64,000 nucleotides of DNA from Chaetoceros tenuissimus (Eukaryota > Bacillariophyta > Thalassiosirophyceae > Chaetocerotales > Chaetocerotaceae): positions 156,317-220,316 of the forward strand of contig BLLK01000072.1 in assembly GCA_021927905.1 (NCBI GenBank). The letters are read 5' to 3'. Shown here piece by piece: positions 62,864 to 64,000 of this stretch (within the stretch, counting starts at the first letter, position 1; each line of letters begins with the position of its first letter). The notes below the pieces were generated by a model. It was given only the letters and a program-made list of their open reading frames with translations, was not told the origin of the DNA and did not search any database. The position numbers and the translations under genes are program-made.

Positions 62864-63633
62864 GACCCATCCTCGCTGATGAGAGATTGGAATCACACAA
62901 TACACATCTATCATAGCTAACCTAATTAGTTATCATCTATCTGGTACTTGTATTCACACACTCTCATTACTTGCTCTACTAGCTAGGCAATTACTAATCC
63001 TTCCTGGATTGCCTAGAGTTTTTGCATTCATTTTACAGGACCATGTTGTACACCTATTGTTCTATTTATAATAGACACTTCTGATAGCTAATACTCCAAC
63101 TGTTCAATCTGAGATAGATACTAATGTACCCAATTTCTGCAGCCATAAGAAGTATGCTCTTGTACCGTGAAGCTCACTTCCATATTTGTGATGCAATCTG
63201 AACTCTTTCCAATAGTACATTATCACACTATTAACCATGTTGTAAGTCTCATCAAGACATTATAAGTGTTACATATGAACCAGTTGTTTAATGAATAATA
63301 TAAAATGTAAACCAAAATTGAAACTCAAACCTTGAGTATCCTTCACATCTCTCAGGGTGAGGTATTTTACAGTTCACTTTATTTCTCCTGTTGTATGTAC
63401 TCTTAAGGTATTGCCTAAACTACTGCAAAGAAAGGATTGATTTCACCTTGTACCATGCATAGTTCCTACTAGTAGCAATTTTGATCCTTTCTGATATCAC
63501 ACATACTTGACTCCCTGTAAGTCGTGAACCTAAACACTTCTTTCTTGAATCAGCTGTCGTAAACTAAGTCAGCCTAGTTAATGTATGTTGACATTATTGC
63601 GGAAGAGACATTCTGCACAATATTTGAGAATAG
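62864..63633. other. Non-coding stretch before the edge element
   Basis: No ORF of note. It may contain the LTR and leader of the gag-like element that begins at 63,634, but the partner LTR is outside the window, so its limits cannot be set. Confidence 0.35.
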
Positions 63634-64000
63634 ATGGAACATCAGGATCAGAACAGAGATCAAGAGCTGAACCCTAGAATCAATTTGAATAACATCTTTG
63701 AACAGGAACAAGTAGCTGTCAAAGAAATTACAGGATAATTTAGAGATACTACTCTAGAAGATTCTGCTGATAATAATAGCCACCACTCAGAACAGGAACA
63801 AGAAGATAATAATCCAGATCAAGACCCTTCTGCTTTTGAGAACACTAACATGTCAGCACCAAACCCAGTACACTTATTCCTTGGAGTCCAAGAGGACATT
63901 CTCCTTACTGATTGTACCATTGAGGATATTTCTCAGGCTTCAAAGGAGTATCCAAAGGAGGATAGAGATACTTTGAAAACCACAGATATGAAGGCATGGT
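63634..64000 (+). pseudogene. Start of a gag-like ORF at the right edge (partial)
   Basis: From ATG 63,634 the frame reads MEHQDQNRDQELNPRINLNN, has one TAA at about 63,736, then continues open and acidic (SEQEQEDNNPDQDPSAFENT) to MSAPNPVHLFLGVQEDILLT and the window end. The composition and setting suggest the gag of another retroelement. Not confirmed because the rest is outside the window. Confidence 0.45.

Noticed and set aside
1-64000. CRISPR arrays, riboswitches, bacterial operons
   Set aside because: No regularly spaced short repeats or bacterial signals; the introns and element types are eukaryotic.

Overview
The window looks like nuclear DNA of a diatom, probably a centric species. 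The evidence is short GT-AG introns (64-115 bp), proline/serine (PS)-rich secreted sequence, an ACCxCGGG cysteine module of a kind I associate with diatom secreted proteins, and Copia retroelements of the diatom (CoDi-like) type. No RNA gene, CRISPR array or bacterial-style operon was found.

Left part (1-28,300) is gene-rich. A partial gene enters at base 1. It is followed by a gene graveyard: a duplicated 3' end of a CDT1-like gene, a broken eIF3d fragment and a GAGACGGTAC repeat patch. Next is a single giant gene (2,613-17,706). Its 17 inferred exons sum to exactly 4,601 codons and encode a secreted, C-terminally membrane-anchored surface protein. It has a PS-rich stalk, cysteine modules, two tandem lectin-like (F5/8C) modules, a long conserved ectodomain, a coiled coil and a final transmembrane helix. 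A decayed copy of its C-terminus lies just downstream. Then come the CDT1-like gene (minus strand), a peroxisomal/mitochondrial-type carrier, an unknown minus-strand protein, and two tandem paralogues of a small basic diatom-type family with RRRSS motifs.

Right part (about 28,360-64,000) is almost entirely transposable elements; a single host gene, a membrane-anchored methyltransferase-like protein (36,651-37,667), survives there. The elements are: (i) a DIRS-like tyrosine-recombinase retroelement with three long ORFs (28,886-36,117, minus strand); (ii) a decayed plus-strand Copia pol fragment (37,775-39,444); (iii) an older minus-strand Copia with 150-159 bp LTRs (39,445-46,184); (iv) a broken LINE-like element (46,190-50,260), itself split by a 1,337-bp TIR element (46,662-47,998) with a TA duplication; (v) scrambled Copia RT and RNase H fragments (50,258-51,300); (vi) an old plus-strand Copia (51,838-62,863) split inside its RNase H by (vii) a much younger Copia (56,236-62,439) with identical 271-bp LTRs and a GTATC target duplication; (viii) the start of another gag-like ORF at the right edge.

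Two of the nested insertions were resolved to the base, because removing the insert plus one target copy restores the reading frame of the host element. The giant surface-protein gene and the nested-insertion history are the most interesting parts. All functional assignments come from motif recognition only; no database search was possible.
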